The notes under the pieces were generated by a model. It ran no database searches. It was not told the origin of the DNA and saw only the letters and a program-made list of their open reading frames with translations. DNA of 64,000 nt from Galaxea fascicularis (Eukaryota; Cnidaria; Anthozoa; Scleractinia; Euphylliidae). The translations under genes and the position numbers were made by a program. This document shows positions 11,001 to 23,409 of this stretch, piece after piece. Where the stretch lies: positions 37,873,512 through 37,937,511 of the forward strand of contig OX419336.1 in the NCBI GenBank assembly GCA_948470475.1, written 5' to 3'. Each line of letters begins with the position of its first letter. The first letter of the stretch is position 1.

Positions 11001-13388
11001 GACCTGCGAATTTGTCTGTTTGGGGAAAGAGAACTATTTTAACAAACCTGACAACAACCAGCCACTCCACCGGCTATCATTTCTTTGGATAAAGGTAATG
11101 TGTGCCTATAAAAAGAACAATCTGATGTTAACTACAAGTTTTTACACTGCTCTGGTTGAAATTCAAAATTTTCGTACAATGCTTGTTTCGTTTCAGTTAC
11201 AATTATTCATCTGTTTTGTTTTGCTTTGTCTCAGGAGAAAAGGAAACTGTTTAAAACTTTGCAACTATCATGATCCAAACTCAGTTTTCTGAAATGATTT
11301 TTAAAATACTAAGGTTGATTAGTGGAAACTTTCAGGTCACTCTAATAATTACAGGAAGACACCGGCACTTTATGTATACCAACTAATCGCATATTTCTCT
11401 GTTTTAAGAAATCTGAGTTCAACTACTCAATACACTCTGTAACGTAATGACAGGTATTTTAAAACATTTCCCATCACCTGGTATGTTGGTTATTACCTTT
11501 TGCCCCCGTACATTTGTCTGACTTGATCATTAACAGCAAGTTTAATAGCTTTTTCCGGGTTGATCAGCAACAAATTTACTCCCATGCCTAACAAACGAAA
11601 CAAAAACCTATAAAGTAAGCTTTCTAGTTACTCATTACAAAACCTAGGAGGAGGCAGGATGGCCGAGTGGTAGGTCATCCTTGTACTGAAATAGCCAACT
11701 GGTTTGCCTCCGGCCACGTAGGATTCTTATCTTGTTATGTTTATTTGTTTCAAGTTATTTAAGTGGAGTGCCTGTAAACTAGCTGATTAGCTAAGTGCAC
11801 TTTCACTATAAACATTCGTATTATTTCATTTATGTATGTATGCAATATGCAATACGTGTAAGGTCCCAAGTGAACTTGCCATATTGAATAATAGGTTATC
11901 ACGAAGCATTTCTTTCAAGGGCGTAGCTAGGGGGGTCCTGGGGTGCCTGTGACCCCCCTCCCTTTGTAAGCCTTTTTTACAAGCAAACAACCTACAATAT
12001 TCAGGCGACAATATGGTGAGTACCCTGTGTTTGACACAGTGTGACCCCCCCCCCCCTTTGAAAAATCCTGGCTATGCCCATGTCTTCACTTCACCTTTGT
12101 ATAAGCCTTGAATTCCTTCCGCTCTTGCTACTTTCCACAAACAGTCCACTCTAATATGAAAAACGAAAAATGCTGAAATCAAGCTGGTGACCAGAACATG
12201 GTCTTAACGTGTCGTTGAGTATGGACGTACGCGGATTTGTTAGCTGTATACAGTCGAAGCTCTCGTAAGCGGACACCCTCGGGACGCGATAAAAATGTCC
12301 GTAACTGGAGCTGGCCGCTTACCAGAATGGTTCACGTAAGCGGCCACTAGAGGTGTGGGGGATAGATGACTGCTTACGGGGGCTTGACGTGGATGATGAC
12401 AAAACAAACATTGAAATATGGTACTGTAATTACTGTAAAATCATTGTGACGAACGGCAATGTAAAATGATTGGTTGATGGATAAAAACAAGATACTGTAC
12501 AGAGGTTGTTGATTTTCTTTCGGGCGCCCGCTTACGGGATCTTAAAAACAAAGAAAATGTCTAAGTCGTAATCCTTGAAAGTGTCCGCGACCGCTTACGG
12601 GAATGTCCGCTTACGAGAATGTAAAAATACAGAGTTTGTATGGGAGTTAAACGGACTTTCAAACAAGGTGGCCGTAAGTAGAGCTGTCCGCTTTCCAGAG
12701 TGTCCTTTAAGAGAGCTTCGACTGTACATAATATTGCAATATGCTTTTGGGTATGAATTCGCGTGTTCGCTTGAAGATTTTTATTCCCTTCATTGTCACA
12801 AGTGGTGTTTTGTTGGTCACTGTCATCAACAACTTCCTTGTCATGATCACTCCGCATAATCATCATCGCGCTTTATTTCTGTCGAATCTTAATTTTCTCC
12901 AAAATCCAGGGAGTTTTTACTTCAACAGTGATCACCTCTGGCATCAGTGCAACTTCACGACAGTTAGCTCTACACCAGCAGTTTCTTTTGTGTAATTGTA
13001 ATCGAGAGAATATCTCCCAAAGCCGGAGAATGTATAATGTGGACTTCATTCAGTTTTAATTTAATTCACTTCTTGAAGGCGAGAAAATCTTGTGCATAGG
13101 TTTAATTAATTATTGAACATTTACAAAGAACAAACGATGAATAAATTATTCAGTTACCTCTAAAGATTTTGGCCAAGTTATTGGAAACACTGTTGTTATG
13201 CGCCCTGTGATATCAGTCACTGACAAATAAATATAAATAATGGATTTGGGAACCATTGACTCACAAGTGCTTGTATTGCTTTTGAGCTCCAAGATTCCTT
13301 TGATCCTGGAGTCTTGTTTTGGCGAGATCCAACGGAAAAGTACACGAAACCCCCGCAACTCCGGCGATGGCTCCATTCAGAAGTTTGG
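8075..13388 (-). CDS. SLC25A22: Mitochondrial glutamate carrier, SLC25A18/SLC25A22 type (nine exons; first exon unresolved)
   Basis: This family imports glutamate with H+ across the inner mitochondrial membrane. Exons on the minus strand: 13388-13265, 12150-12095, 11587-11497, 11105-11048, 10585-10519, 10022-9824, 9361-9307, 9047-8978 and 8328-8075. All splice sites are GT/AG and all phases join, giving about 324 residues. The three carrier repeats are visible with their signatures [22 protein letters not shown] and [23 protein letters not shown] and [17 protein letters not shown] are close to vertebrate SLC25A22/A18. The loop [11 protein letters not shown] and onward (exon 10022-9824) is longer and serine/alanine-rich. 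Human SLC25A22 is 323 residues, so only a short N-terminus is missing; candidate upstream exons are noted under findings. It is probably the single gene from which the vertebrate A18/A22 pair arose. Confidence 0.93.
8620..8846. mobile_element. Palindromic TA-flanked MITE in a carrier intron
   Basis: TA at 8618-8619 and 8847-8848 flanks a 227-bp element beginning AAGCGAATGATACAC and ending GTGTATCATTCGCTT. It contains many copies of GTTGAAC/GTTCAAC and AACATTTGTTG, so the whole unit can fold. The TA duplication suggests the Tc1/mariner group. It lies in the last intron of the glutamate carrier gene. Confidence 0.75.
11650..11830 (+). repeat. tRNA-derived SINE
   Basis: The head GGCAGGATGGCCGAGTGGTA resembles the A-box region of a Leu/Ser-type tRNA. 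A weak second half (CTCCGGCCACGTAGGATTC) and an unrelated tail follow, containing TAGCTGATTAGCTAAGTGC. No intact tRNA fold is possible. It lies in a carrier intron, antisense to the gene. Confidence 0.55.
12251..12724. mobile_element. pogo/Tigger-like MITE with TA target duplication
   Basis: TA at 12249-12250 and 12725-12726 flanks ends CAGTCGAAGCTCTCGTAAGC and GAGAGCTTCGACTG. CAGTCGAA-type termini with TA duplications are typical of pogo/Tigger elements. Repeated GTCCGCTTACGGGA units fill the interior. There is no transposase open frame. It is inserted in the first well-defined intron of the glutamate carrier gene. Confidence 0.8.
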
Positions 13389-16300
13389 CTGAAAAACTAA
13401 TCAAACAAAGTTATATATAGTTGCGTAACTTTTTACCACATCCTAAACAGTTTTTTTTTACAGAATAAATGTGAGATAACCACTCGCCTACAACCTCGAC
13501 AAAATTCAAAAACGTTCCATTGATTTAACGCTGGTTTTTGTTTATAGTCATCCAAGCCGCAAATTCAAGTACGTCACACTCACAAACCGCGGCCGAACTT
13601 GTACGAATCACAGGGATCAGTAGCCTTCATAATTTGAGGTTTCAGCCCATCACACATCTCAGCGCAAATTTACTCTTTCCCATGTATATATTTACTCATG
13701 TTTCGATTGTACACCACAGACGAATGTTAAGCAGCGAATTCAACAAGGTTCTTCAAAGGACCAGTTAGCAATGTTTACACTGACTTGATTTCGCTTTATT
13801 GGCGTTATCAAGCGTTTTTGAGCGACAGACGGCAACCAGAGGTGAGACGTTAACTCTTTTAACTTACCCTGGTGCTACCGAATTTGTATAACTTAGGCCT
13901 TTACCCTTATAGAGACGATTAACTTGGACATTTACGCAAAACCACTACCAGCCGTCACTCTAAACCCTTTCGGCTTAAGCTCCCAGTTACTGCAGCTTCG
14001 GCAACGGTTGTTCAGCGATGACTAAATCAGCAACTAAGTGAAAACGCTGATCGAAGTCGTATATATGGTGACCAAGAACTGACAACTCATCACTGTCAAA
14101 CTGAAGTGGTCAAACGCTTGCGTTAGACTACTTTAGTTGCGGAGTTGGTACTACTCAGAAATTGATGTGATTTACATATATTCCTTCGCCGGACCGAGTC
14201 AACCTTGTCGAAACTGCCTTTCTCACAAAATTACATAAACTTAAAGGAAGTACTTGGTCAGGATAATGAAACGTGATCAATAAAAAAATTACAACGAACA
14301 TATCTGTCAATTAATACAACAAGAAGTACATAAAATGCTGAATCGCATGTAAAAGTTTGTGTATAAGAAATGCAAAACGACAACAATCCAGAAGAAGGCC
14401 TGGAGTTAAATGTACTCCCATTTCCAGAAATTACAGTGGTCTGTGCTTACCAGTTATCGTACATGGCCAAGGTTTAGAGTAAAGGTTCAGGAAGTAGTAG
14501 TGAATAGCCTGTGGCAGGCTCTCAGTCAGCAGAGACGAACATTGAAAAAAGCGGACGGACCCACTAACCGAGGGCTTGGCACAGGCTATATATACAAAAG
14601 GTACTTCTGCTAACAATCACCATGGAATTAAAGGCTTATTAAGGTGCTAAGTATTAAGACTGTTCCATTTCTAAGACTCGCGGCAATGCAATCAACGATA
14701 AAAACATTGATAAGTACAATCCTGTCAGGAAACGCGGTAGAAACCCCACCAAAATGATCAGGAACTTTTAACACAAGTCATTTCCAGGAGATCATCAATA
14801 GGACGACCTCAAGGTTGAAACCAACTAAAGCAGTGCTGTTAGTAGGACTTCTAGAACGCAGTTTATTGTTATTTTGGAAAACGGTAAACCTATTTTGATT
14901 AGCGTTAAGTTTCCAGAGTTTACTGGAAACAGGATCATCGACCGATCACACTACAGTTTCCAATTCAGTTCCTCTAACATAACAAAGGTACACACACATT
15001 ATCTTTTACTTTAATCAAAATATTCCACAAATTTAACAACCATCGATGCGACACCTTCTCAAATTACACAACTCAAATAGAGCGTAGATTGTAAACAATA
15101 GCCAAGCTTTACTTTAAAAAATCTGGCATTTTTATGATTTTAGACGAACTAGCAATAAATTTTCTTATTTATTCGTTTGGTTTTTTACTCCAGTTAAAAA
15201 GCGTGGACTTTATAAGCTTAATTAAATTAGTTTAGAATAGATGAAACATTGAAAACCATCGTCACTGAAATTCTTTTTGCTGTTTGGCCTTAAATAAGCT
15301 CACAAATAAGTCTCCATGTCTCCTGGTGTGAATTTATCGTTGAATAAAACATTAATCGGGTTTTTCAAAATTTAACATTTTGGTCTGTGGATCGGAGTGA
15401 GGAAACGTATGGCACTTTAAAGCTGAATTTGGTCGTACTACTAGAGATAGTTCAGACAAATTTCCTCACTTTTGTTGAACTGTAGTTTTGTTTGCTCCAG
15501 CTTGCATCACAGAGAAATCAGAACTTGTTGAAAATGTTCAAACCGACTGTTAAGCGAAACAAGACACGATTTTGCTTCAGTTTCGTGTTATCCGAAGAAG
15601 CTAACAAATCTTTCAATTATTTAATAATTGATTAAATTCAGGTTTTCGGAGTCTGCTGAAAATGACACCAGAACAAGCAAATCAAAACCAAAGAAATTGA
15701 TATTTCACTGTTTCCGACAAAAGTTTATTTGTGATTCATTGATATGTCTGAAAAGAGATGTCGCATGAAGCTTAAGCTTATTAGATATGAACTTACACGA
15801 TTTCTTCTTTTTCCGACTTCTTATAGGCACAAGAACAAAAAAATATTTCTACTCGAATTTCAGAATGTCTCCTGGAACTCGGTCTAAAAATTAAGCCATG
15901 ATAGTTCAGTCAGCTGGCCATCTACAAAATAATTCTCACTTAAGCTTAAGTTCGTACTATACTGATGGCATTATGGCATTTATAGTGACAGCAATCAATG
16001 TTTTGCAAGAACAAGTCAGCTTTTTTGACGGGAATTTCATTAATTTGGCTCCAAGAAATGCTACAGATTTCGATTAACATGTAAATGAGGTACGAGATTA
16101 GCTCATTATTTCCTACCTGCGAGGTTTTTCCATAAAACAACTTCACTTCAGCTTTGCTTTGTCACGAACCCTTCTTGTTAAAACTACTCCAGCTCCGGCA
16201 GAGATTTGCTTGATTTCGGTTCCCGCCTCCGCCAATGCAAGCGCTGCCACTGTTGATTGTTACACCGTCCAATAGAATCGCTTGAAAGAACCTGTGACGC

Positions 16301-16592
16301 GACAATAGACCAATCAGAAACATTGTATTATCCTCATTAGCATCTTCATTAGACCTATATATGTCCGTCGCCCGTAATGAACAAAAATATATTTGAATGA
16401 AGGTTATGTGTCCCTGATTGTTTTACGTCCTTTTATTCGTGACGAAAGTTTTTCAGACTTTCTAAAGGTCATAAGATAGGTCAACGGTCGTGTTTGTGTC
16501 ATGTGATTCAGTTTAGTTTGGGCGTACTCCAATCAGTATGTGCAGACGGTCATGCATTCCAGTTCTGAACAGTGTTCATACAGTAAATCATA

Positions 16593-16867
16593 CCTGTCAA
16601 ACCCCGGAGTTCCAAAATCTGGAGACGTCTCGAAATCCTCGCGTTGTAAGAATGCGTTTTACGACAATGTCCGAATACTCTCCGAGAATCACCCGAAGAC
16701 TTTCCGAATGTTCCCGATGTGACATCTTGAAAACAACGAAATTAATGAAAAAAAAGAATTCGAAAGAAGCCGCGGATTTTCCCGGGAGATTTGGTGCTCT
16801 AACCTGGAGACCGGGAGATTTGATGAAAAACTTGGAGACTCCCGGTAAAACCGGGAGAGTTGACAGG
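16593..16867. mobile_element. TA-flanked MITE with CCTGTCAA ends
   Basis: The left end reads TACCTGTCAAACCCCGGAGT and the right end reads CCGGGAGAGTTGACAGGTA. TA dinucleotides flank a 275-bp element rich in CCCGGGAG/CTCCCGG motifs. It accounts for overlapping open frames on both strands. Confidence 0.7.
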
Positions 16868-17532
16868 TATACAGTTACCGAGCTCTCAAGTTGATTTGTA
16901 ATTGCCAAAGAGTGAGATTTTTGACAGCGTAGCTGTCTGTTGCGACGCTGAAGGTGTCACCCGAACATTTTGAAAACTTGAAGAAACTAAGGTGTTTTTC
17001 GTTTTAGACCTTTCCACATTGACGCCATCTTGACTGAGGGGCAAACACGGCTAAAATCATTAAAGTAGATGTATGGGATTTTGGCCGACTTTGAACCGCT
17101 GCAATTATTTTAAAGGGGTGGATTTACAATGCGTGAGACTTAAGAGCTCTGCAGACGCATTTAAGGTACTTCTGTAAGGGATTTCATTTTTTTTTCTAAA
17201 TGAAGATTTCACGGGAAACATTTCAGTTAATGTTCATTTCAGACTTTGATGGTGTGACTTCCATGTCAGTGTCACGGCATGCACAGTCAAAAAGAGGTCA
17301 AAGTTCAAAAAGGTACAAAAGCAAGTTTTAGAAAAGACAGTTTGATTTAACGATACATAGTTACCATTTACAAGGATACCGATAAGATATACCTTAAGAA
17401 ATGCATTATCTTTAATTCAGATAGTTATTACTGTATTTCAATTGCTGTCGCCTATAACCGTACACTTTTTTTTAACTTGTTAGATCCGTCCGGTCTCAAG
17501 TCCAATTCTTTAACACGTTTTAACGATGTGTC

Positions 17533-17555
17533 ACTTCCGGTTTTGAACCGGAAGT
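17533..17555. promoter_or_regulatory. Perfect palindrome of two ETS-type sites
   Basis: ACTTCCGGTT, a 3-base spacer and AACCGGAAGT form a perfect 10-bp inverted repeat. CCGGAAGT is the core recognised by ETS-family transcription factors. No gene start is recognised close by, so a regulatory role is only a possibility. It could also be the core of a small repeat. Confidence 0.3.
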
Positions 17556-18461
17556 AAAGAAGCAGCGGTGGACCGTGTTTCTTATGCATGCACGTCAGTA
17601 TGCATGTGTATGTTCTACGTTCGTTAGTTGCGTACTTGCCCTAACTTAACTAACTTATTGCTTTTCTTTAGTTTGAATCATAATACAATTATCATGAAAT
17701 TCACTATATTCGCTTGCTGTATGTAGGACCAAATTTTTACAGCGATAATTAATCAAATAAACGTTAGTATTCAGCAGACACCTAGCCTAAATGACCCATT
17801 CAACTTTATAATGTAATTTGCCAAAAACCTTTTCGTTGCTTATACATTTCTGCTTTCGCATGCTTTAAAATCTAGTAACTTCTTACAGCTATAGTTGACA
17901 ATATGACTAAAATTTTCCAGTCCGCATAAGGCTATCGCCTAATTTAATTCCTACAATTTTACGACAAGTCTTAGTTGAGCCGTTGATGCCAGAAATATTA
18001 TGTAAGTGTTACACTTTTATGATTCTCATTTTAAAAAATGTACTTACATTTCTTCTGTGCGTTATTTCGCGCACACTCAAACTGCTTGCGGAACCTTCAG
18101 CGTTCACTGTATTTTGTTCTTTGTTCGCTTGATTACAATACGTCCAACTCAATTTTAACGTTCTTTTATCTCTCTCAAACTCGGTTTATTCTGAAGCTAT
18201 CTAAAATAGATCGTCAGATTTGAAGCCTTGCCGTCAAAAACTGCTGTCCAGTTACACCGTGGATAATTCCACAAAATACGAACAGACAAAATTCATAAAC
18301 TACCCAATCAGATGAGTCAGATGACCAGGAAGTAAACTTCGCTCGGAGTAAGGTTCCAAACTCGGTCAGCGGTTTTACTAAAACAGAGCTCGGGCGACAG
18401 ACTGCGAGGACAATTATATTAGGTGTTCAAGTTCATTCTAGATCCAGGGTTTGTAATCTTA

Positions 18462-19066
18462 GGCCCGCTTCAGACGCCGTACTTCAGCCGAGCCGAATCG
18501 AATTCAACGATAGGCCGACCTGAATTAATTAATCCTGGCTGAATTGATTCAGACACCGAACTTTATTCGGCCGAAATTAATCAGTTCACTGAAGAAAATT
18601 AAGATTTGGTCGACGGTTTAGCATACAATTGTAAACAATGCGCACGCCGATGATCTGCAAACAAGAGACTTTCTTCGGCTCAAAATGCTACGATCCATCT
18701 CAGACGTCCGTGGACAAGGGCTCTTTTTTAGCCCACTTCAGTGACCGTTGGTTTCATTCTGCGGTTCAAAATTCTGGTCACGTGAAAACATTTTTGCCGC
18801 TCTGAATCCAAAATACTGATCAGGTGATGCCTTTGCGCATGCTCTCATGTAAAAACAGCATGAAAAATACCTTAAAATAATTTATGCATTTGCCATTCGG
18901 CTCATGTGAAGTACACGGCGTCTGAATCAAAGCCGGCCTACAGCCGTTCTTCCCGGCTGAACCATTAAATCAGCCGTTCCCAATTGATTCAGACGCCACA
19001 CTTCACATGAGCTTAATTCGTTGAATTCGATTCGGCTTGCCTGAAGTACGGCGTCTGAACCGGGCC
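18462..19066. mobile_element. Harbinger-type MITE with long inverted ends and TTA duplication
   Basis: TTA at 18459-18461 and 19067-19069 flanks a 605-bp element. The left end begins GGCCCGCTTCAGACGCCGTA; the right end is its near complement, ending GTACGGCGTCTGAACCGGGCC. Internal copies of GAATTGATTCAGACGCC occur. The 104-codon minus-strand frame crossing its right end is not a gene. Confidence 0.8.
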
Positions 19067-20675
19067 TTAAGAGCGCAATTCCGGGATCCCGTGAAATTTC
19101 CATCAGATCCAAAGTTTTATCGCCGGTTAAAACGTTGCAGATTCTAATCTCAACGGCTCTCGCGAACTCTCGCAGACTCTCTCGTGACTCGCGAGTTTCA
19201 CTCGAGCCGACGCTTGAGGTGTTCAGGAATCCTTGAGTCACTTGTCGGACATCCGGAGATTTTCTTCTAAAAAGTGAAAACCGCAGTTCTTAATTCCAAG
19301 ATTGCTGTTTATTTTGTTCTTGGTGGCAACATGCAAACTTTACCTTCAACATTGATCACGTGAACAGAAGTGCTGTCTTGTACTGTTTTTGCAACAAGCA
19401 ATTAATGTAAAATGGAATATAATCCAAACAAAACGACTTTTTTAGCCTTTCCGCTTATGAAACTGCACCTTATCATATAATTGTTCAGCGACGAAAAATA
19501 CTGTGCATCAACAGTGAGGCTTGGGCAATGGTTTCCAGGTGTTGCTAGTTGATGTTTGAACTCAAGTAAAACCTTAAGACTGTTAATACCACAGCGAATA
19601 AACAAAACTTCCTGAAATATGTACAATACGAATCCACGCACTTTTCATAACTCTGACAAAATTGTACCTGTTGTAAAACGGGACTAGACTGTCCAAGAAA
19701 ACTCTTTGTAAATTTGTCTTTTTAGAGTCACATTGGTTTACGTTCTGAGACCGAAAGTTATTCCTACCAATCTCAAAGATACCAAAATACTTACGTAGAT
19801 AGCACCGTGACGTTGCAAGTTATTCAGAGATCAGAACTGGTTGACGTCTTTCAGTATCAGCAAAGCAAGGAAAACGTTTTAAGCCAGTTGAGGTCTCTAG
19901 TTAAGAACAGCTGACAAATTTGGTCATGAACAATAAACTCGAGTTGTTCCTCAAGCTATAAAAAAACCAACTGCTCGCTGTGTGCGAGGCAAAATACTTA
20001 ACTGCATGTATTAAACGAACAAGCGTTGTACGCGTTGTTTAAAATTTAATTAGCTTCGATCGCAGGGACTTGTTTTAATGATTTATTGCGAACCACCAAA
20101 TATTATATTTGTCGCTGTCGCATTTTCAGCTGTGGTGAACAAGATAACAAATCAGTACGTCACAGTGGTCAGTTATTTTCATTGCAGATTTATGAGAAAA
20201 ATGAAAAAGAAATCTGGATCTATTTCCTTGAATTTAGTCCGTCTGGTGTGGTCCAGACGCGGACCACACCCTGACAGGTGGCTACTAGGTGAACCTTTTG
20301 ACTTTAACTGTTAACTGTTTGGTGTTGTGTCATCTCTGTACATAAAATGAAATGAAATTTTTGATGCCAAATTCGTTTAAAGTTGTCGTCAAAATTTTGC
20401 AGAATAAAGCTAATCAAAGATAAATGCGTATTCTCATCTTAACCACCACGTCGACGGATTTAATCCATTTGTCATCGTGGACATGAAACTTGAGAAGAAT
20501 TTTTTCTGTTGTTGTCAGTTTGATTCAGTTGTTTTCGTCCTCGTCGATTTCTCTGAAACTGAAACGTGACAGCTGTCGGCAAAAGATACTGATAAGTTTG
20601 CTGCGCTCATTCCATTTTAAGTACAAACGCACACTCTCGAAGTCTTTACTCCCCAGAAAAATCCGTCTGATACTC

Positions 20676-20797
20676 AGGGCCTAGTTGCTCGAAGCATGGT
20701 TAGCGCTAACCAACGTTAAATACCATGACAACCTATAGGTTTTAATGCAACTTAACCGGTGGTTAGCGCTAACCATGCTTCGAGTAACTCGGCCCAG
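20676..20797. mobile_element. Small palindromic MITE (GGGCC ends, GGTTAGCGCTAACC core)
   Basis: The left arm carries GTTGCTCGAAGCATGGTTAG and GCGCTAACC. The right arm is its complement, ending CTTCGAGTAACTCGGCCCAG. Only about 120 bp long, it can fold over almost its whole length. It resembles the plan of the 4931-5173 element. Confidence 0.7.
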
Positions 20798-20965
20798 GTT
20801 ATTCCAACAGAAGAAAAATATTTCTACGTGTCATCGTATGATCTTCTGTGCATTAAAATCTTATTTCCCAGTTTTAATCTATTAGCATTGCTGCAAATAC
20901 TTCCAGCTATTTCTTGTTACAGAACCATCCGTTAAAGTAGGTTTAGGCATTAACCAAGAAATGCA

Positions 20966-21045
20966 ATGCACCAGTATATCGCAGAGGTCATGGGTTCGAC
21001 TCCTCTTACAAGCCTGTATAATATTTTCAGGCTTTATTTCGCCAC
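20966..21045 (+). repeat. SINE fragment with pol III B-box
   Basis: GGTCATGGGTTCGACTCC contains a good B-box (GGTTCGACTCC). It is followed by AAGCCTGTATAATATTTTCAGGCTT, a short hairpin of the kind found in SINE tails. The A-box half is degenerate. Confidence 0.5.
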
Positions 21046-21532
21046 TGCTAAAATAGTGTACACTGTAATTGTTTTTCGTCGAAAATGCTTGAAAGATGAT
21101 TCACAAAAAGCATCACAAAGAGAATCGAAGAGAAGTCGCCAGTGCCTTTTTTCACTCGCGTCAGGCGTCGCGCTCGTCTCCACATGAAGCAAAGCTGTTC
21201 ATGGAATATTGGTATACCAATCAAAGGTGAAGCCATTTACATTTGGGTTCATTCATCCATCTCAGTTCTCTAGTTATCAGAATTCACTGAAACTAACAAC
21301 ATTTTCATGGCACGAACTTACTAGCTTCTCCCAACAGTCTACATGTCTTCCACATTACACAGCCTCGGGCCCCAGTGCTCCCCCCTAACCCTCACGCTCC
21401 CAACCCGAAGAAACATGTCTCGCTGCAAGAGTCATGTTAGGCGTTGGTGCTTGCTGTCGATAACCAGCATTCCTTTGAAGGAGGGAGGATATTTTGGAGG
21501 GAGATTTGACAAAGGAAATCACTTCTGTTAAG

Positions 21533-21574
21533 AACTTTACTCATTTCAGCCACTTGGCCTAAATGAGTAAAGTT
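21533..21574. repeat. 14-bp-arm hairpin
   Basis: AACTTTACTCATTT and AAATGAGTAAAGTT form a perfect inverted repeat around a 14-base loop, immediately upstream of the SINE at 21580. Confidence 0.6.
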
Positions 21575-21579
21575 AGACC

Positions 21580-21830
21580 GCCGACCGGTTAGCTCAGTTG
21601 GTAGAGGACGATAAACCGGAGGTCCCGTCTCACAGTACTGGCAAGGTCTAAACTTATTCTGTTCTGGGGGCACCTGTGTTGATCCTACTATTCATTCTAA
21701 GAAGATTGTAAACTGCGTGGCTGCAATTTGCGCCTAAAAAAGCAGTTTTGCAAAGTCCCCCCCTTAAGTGTTGTAAAGCGCTTTGAGCCTTGGGATAAAG
21801 CGCTATATAAATCCTCATTATCATTATTAC
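21580..21830 (+). repeat. tRNA-derived SINE with GCGCTATATAAAT tail
   Basis: The head GGTTAGCTCAGTTGGTAGAG is a clear tRNA-like A-box region. The tail contains GTAAAGCGCTTTGAG and AAAGCGCTATATAAAT, followed by an ATT-rich end. The B-box region is eroded. No functional tRNA is possible. Confidence 0.7.
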
Positions 21831-21954
21831 TTGGAAATGTGAAGAAGTGCCCTTCTCCACCCATTCGGGCCAACATCTTTCTTTGCCTGGCCCTTTTTCA
21901 CAACTAACCCAGGGAATTGGCTGGGAGGGAGAGGGGGCAGACAAATATACAGCA

Positions 21955-22120
21955 TGTTAGCCTGCGTAGCAAGCGTTCCCGTTCGAACGCGTTCATTTTA
22001 CCACATTCTGGCCGCGCGCAAATTGGAGAGAGAACAAGGAGTCCTCCTCCTCTATTTTTCGCTCTCGTCCCAATTTTCGCGCGCTCACAATATGACGGGA
22101 ACGCTTGCTAAGCGGGCTAA
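21955..22120. mobile_element. MITE with TAGCCTGC.TAGCAAGCG ends
   Basis: GTTAGCCTGCGTAGCAAGCG and the downstream CGCTTGCTAAGCGGGCTA form an imperfect inverted repeat flanking about 130 bp of GC-richer DNA. A related element lies at 44206-44391 (TAGCCTGCATAGCAAGCAT), and a tiny version near 54640-54699. Confidence 0.6.
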
Positions 22121-22465
22121 AAGCGCGAAGGCATACTGTATACTGAAGAAATACAGTTTCGTCTGAGTAGAGAACCAGATACGAAGGTTGATCGCAGGTC
22201 AGCTCTCTACTTGGTTAATTTTGATTGCGGCCTACCCACCCCAAGGAAGAGATGGACAAGGAAAAAAGGGTGCTAGATAACCCATCTTAGATTAGAGTGT
22301 GTGACTTTCTCCCTATGCCTCATCCAAGTTCACAAAGGTTCACTTCAGGCGTCCTCTCTTTTCCTATTCTAAAAGGGTAGGTTCAACACTTGATGGGACA
22401 ATATTCAGTCCTCGCTTACCTCACAATATGAAAATGTGAAGCTTGTGGGATGTGGCTTCGAGTGA

Positions 22466-22775
22466 CAAGAATACCACACAATTTGTTAATGTGTTCAGGT
22501 AAGCTGAAAGCCACTCATTGGGCACTATGGCCACGTGGTAGCGGGCATTACCCCTTAAATTTAAAGTTTGAGCCTGAGCATTAGCAGCCATGGACAGCTG
22601 TTTCGGCCTTATTAGGCCTCGTCAGCATGGCATAGCTAATACCCAGGCCCAAAAACCCACATAAAACAAGACAAGAATAACACACAAATTTAAAATGTGT
22701 TCAGTACCATGTGGCCATATAGTGCCCAATGAGTGGCTTTCATCTTACCTGAACAAATAAGTTTGTGTGGCATTC
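22466..22775. mobile_element. Inverted-repeat element (GTGTTCAGGTAAG ends)
   Basis: The left arm runs CACACAATTTGTTAATGTG to GCACTATGGCC. The right arm is its complement, from GGCCATATAGTGCCCAATGA to TTTGTGTGGCATTCTT. Both arms carry GTTCAGGTAAG and AAAGCCACTCATTGGGCACT. The interior includes GTTTCGGCCTTATTAGGCC. No open frame of note. Confidence 0.6.
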
Positions 22776-23210
22776 TTCTACCTCAAAATATGCCTGCAAA
22801 GCATGCTACTGTAAAGTGGAAGAATCTACCCTAACAAATCAAGTGGTTCCAGTAACTCTGAGACGTCACTCTGATACAAAAACACTTTTTTAATGAGTTT
22901 GAAACCTTTTAGACCATAAGGTCTGGTATTTGGATAAGTAAAGTGAGTAATCAGACAATTAATTGATCCATAAAGCCCTTGGATCGCATTTTACCAACTT
23001 GATAACATTACAGCAATAATTGAACACACATACAAAAAAATAACGCCATGACCAAGAAATATCCTATTCTGGAACAAGAATACTTGGAATGGCATTTTTG
23101 AGCAGATTTCTGTCACCTGTACTCAACCCAAACTGTAGGATTTCTAAAGGGGGTAGTTTCTATACAAACAGTGGTGCTGTGTCCGTGGGGAAATTGTACA
23201 CAAAAATTTG

Positions 23211-23362
23211 GTTTTATCAACGGAGTTGATGTTAATGTAAATTGACCACCGTACAGGGATTCTAGAAAGAAACATTTCGACAATCAGCCCTTCATCAGAG
23301 CGAATCCGAATCACTCGAAATGTCAGTGGTCAATTTACGTTTATCAACGATGTTGATAAAAC
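23211..23362. mobile_element. Short palindromic MITE (GTTTTATCAAC ends)
   Basis: GTTTTATCAACGGAGTTGAT at the left pairs with ATCAACGATGTTGATAAAAC at the right. AAATTGACCACC and GGTGGTCAATTT-like stretches form inner arms. It is noncoding. Confidence 0.6.
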
Positions 23363-23409
23363 AAAATCTTTTTGAAGGATTTTCAGTGTTACTACAGGCT
23401 ATTCTTATA

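Noticed and set aside
18927..19241. 104-codon minus-strand frame
   Set aside because: It crosses the right boundary of the TTA-flanked MITE (19066), so half of it is transposon inverted repeat. No domain is seen.
21584..21660. Possible functional tRNA gene
   Set aside because: Only the A-box half is tRNA-like. The anticodon arm and B-box do not fold, and a typical SINE tail follows.
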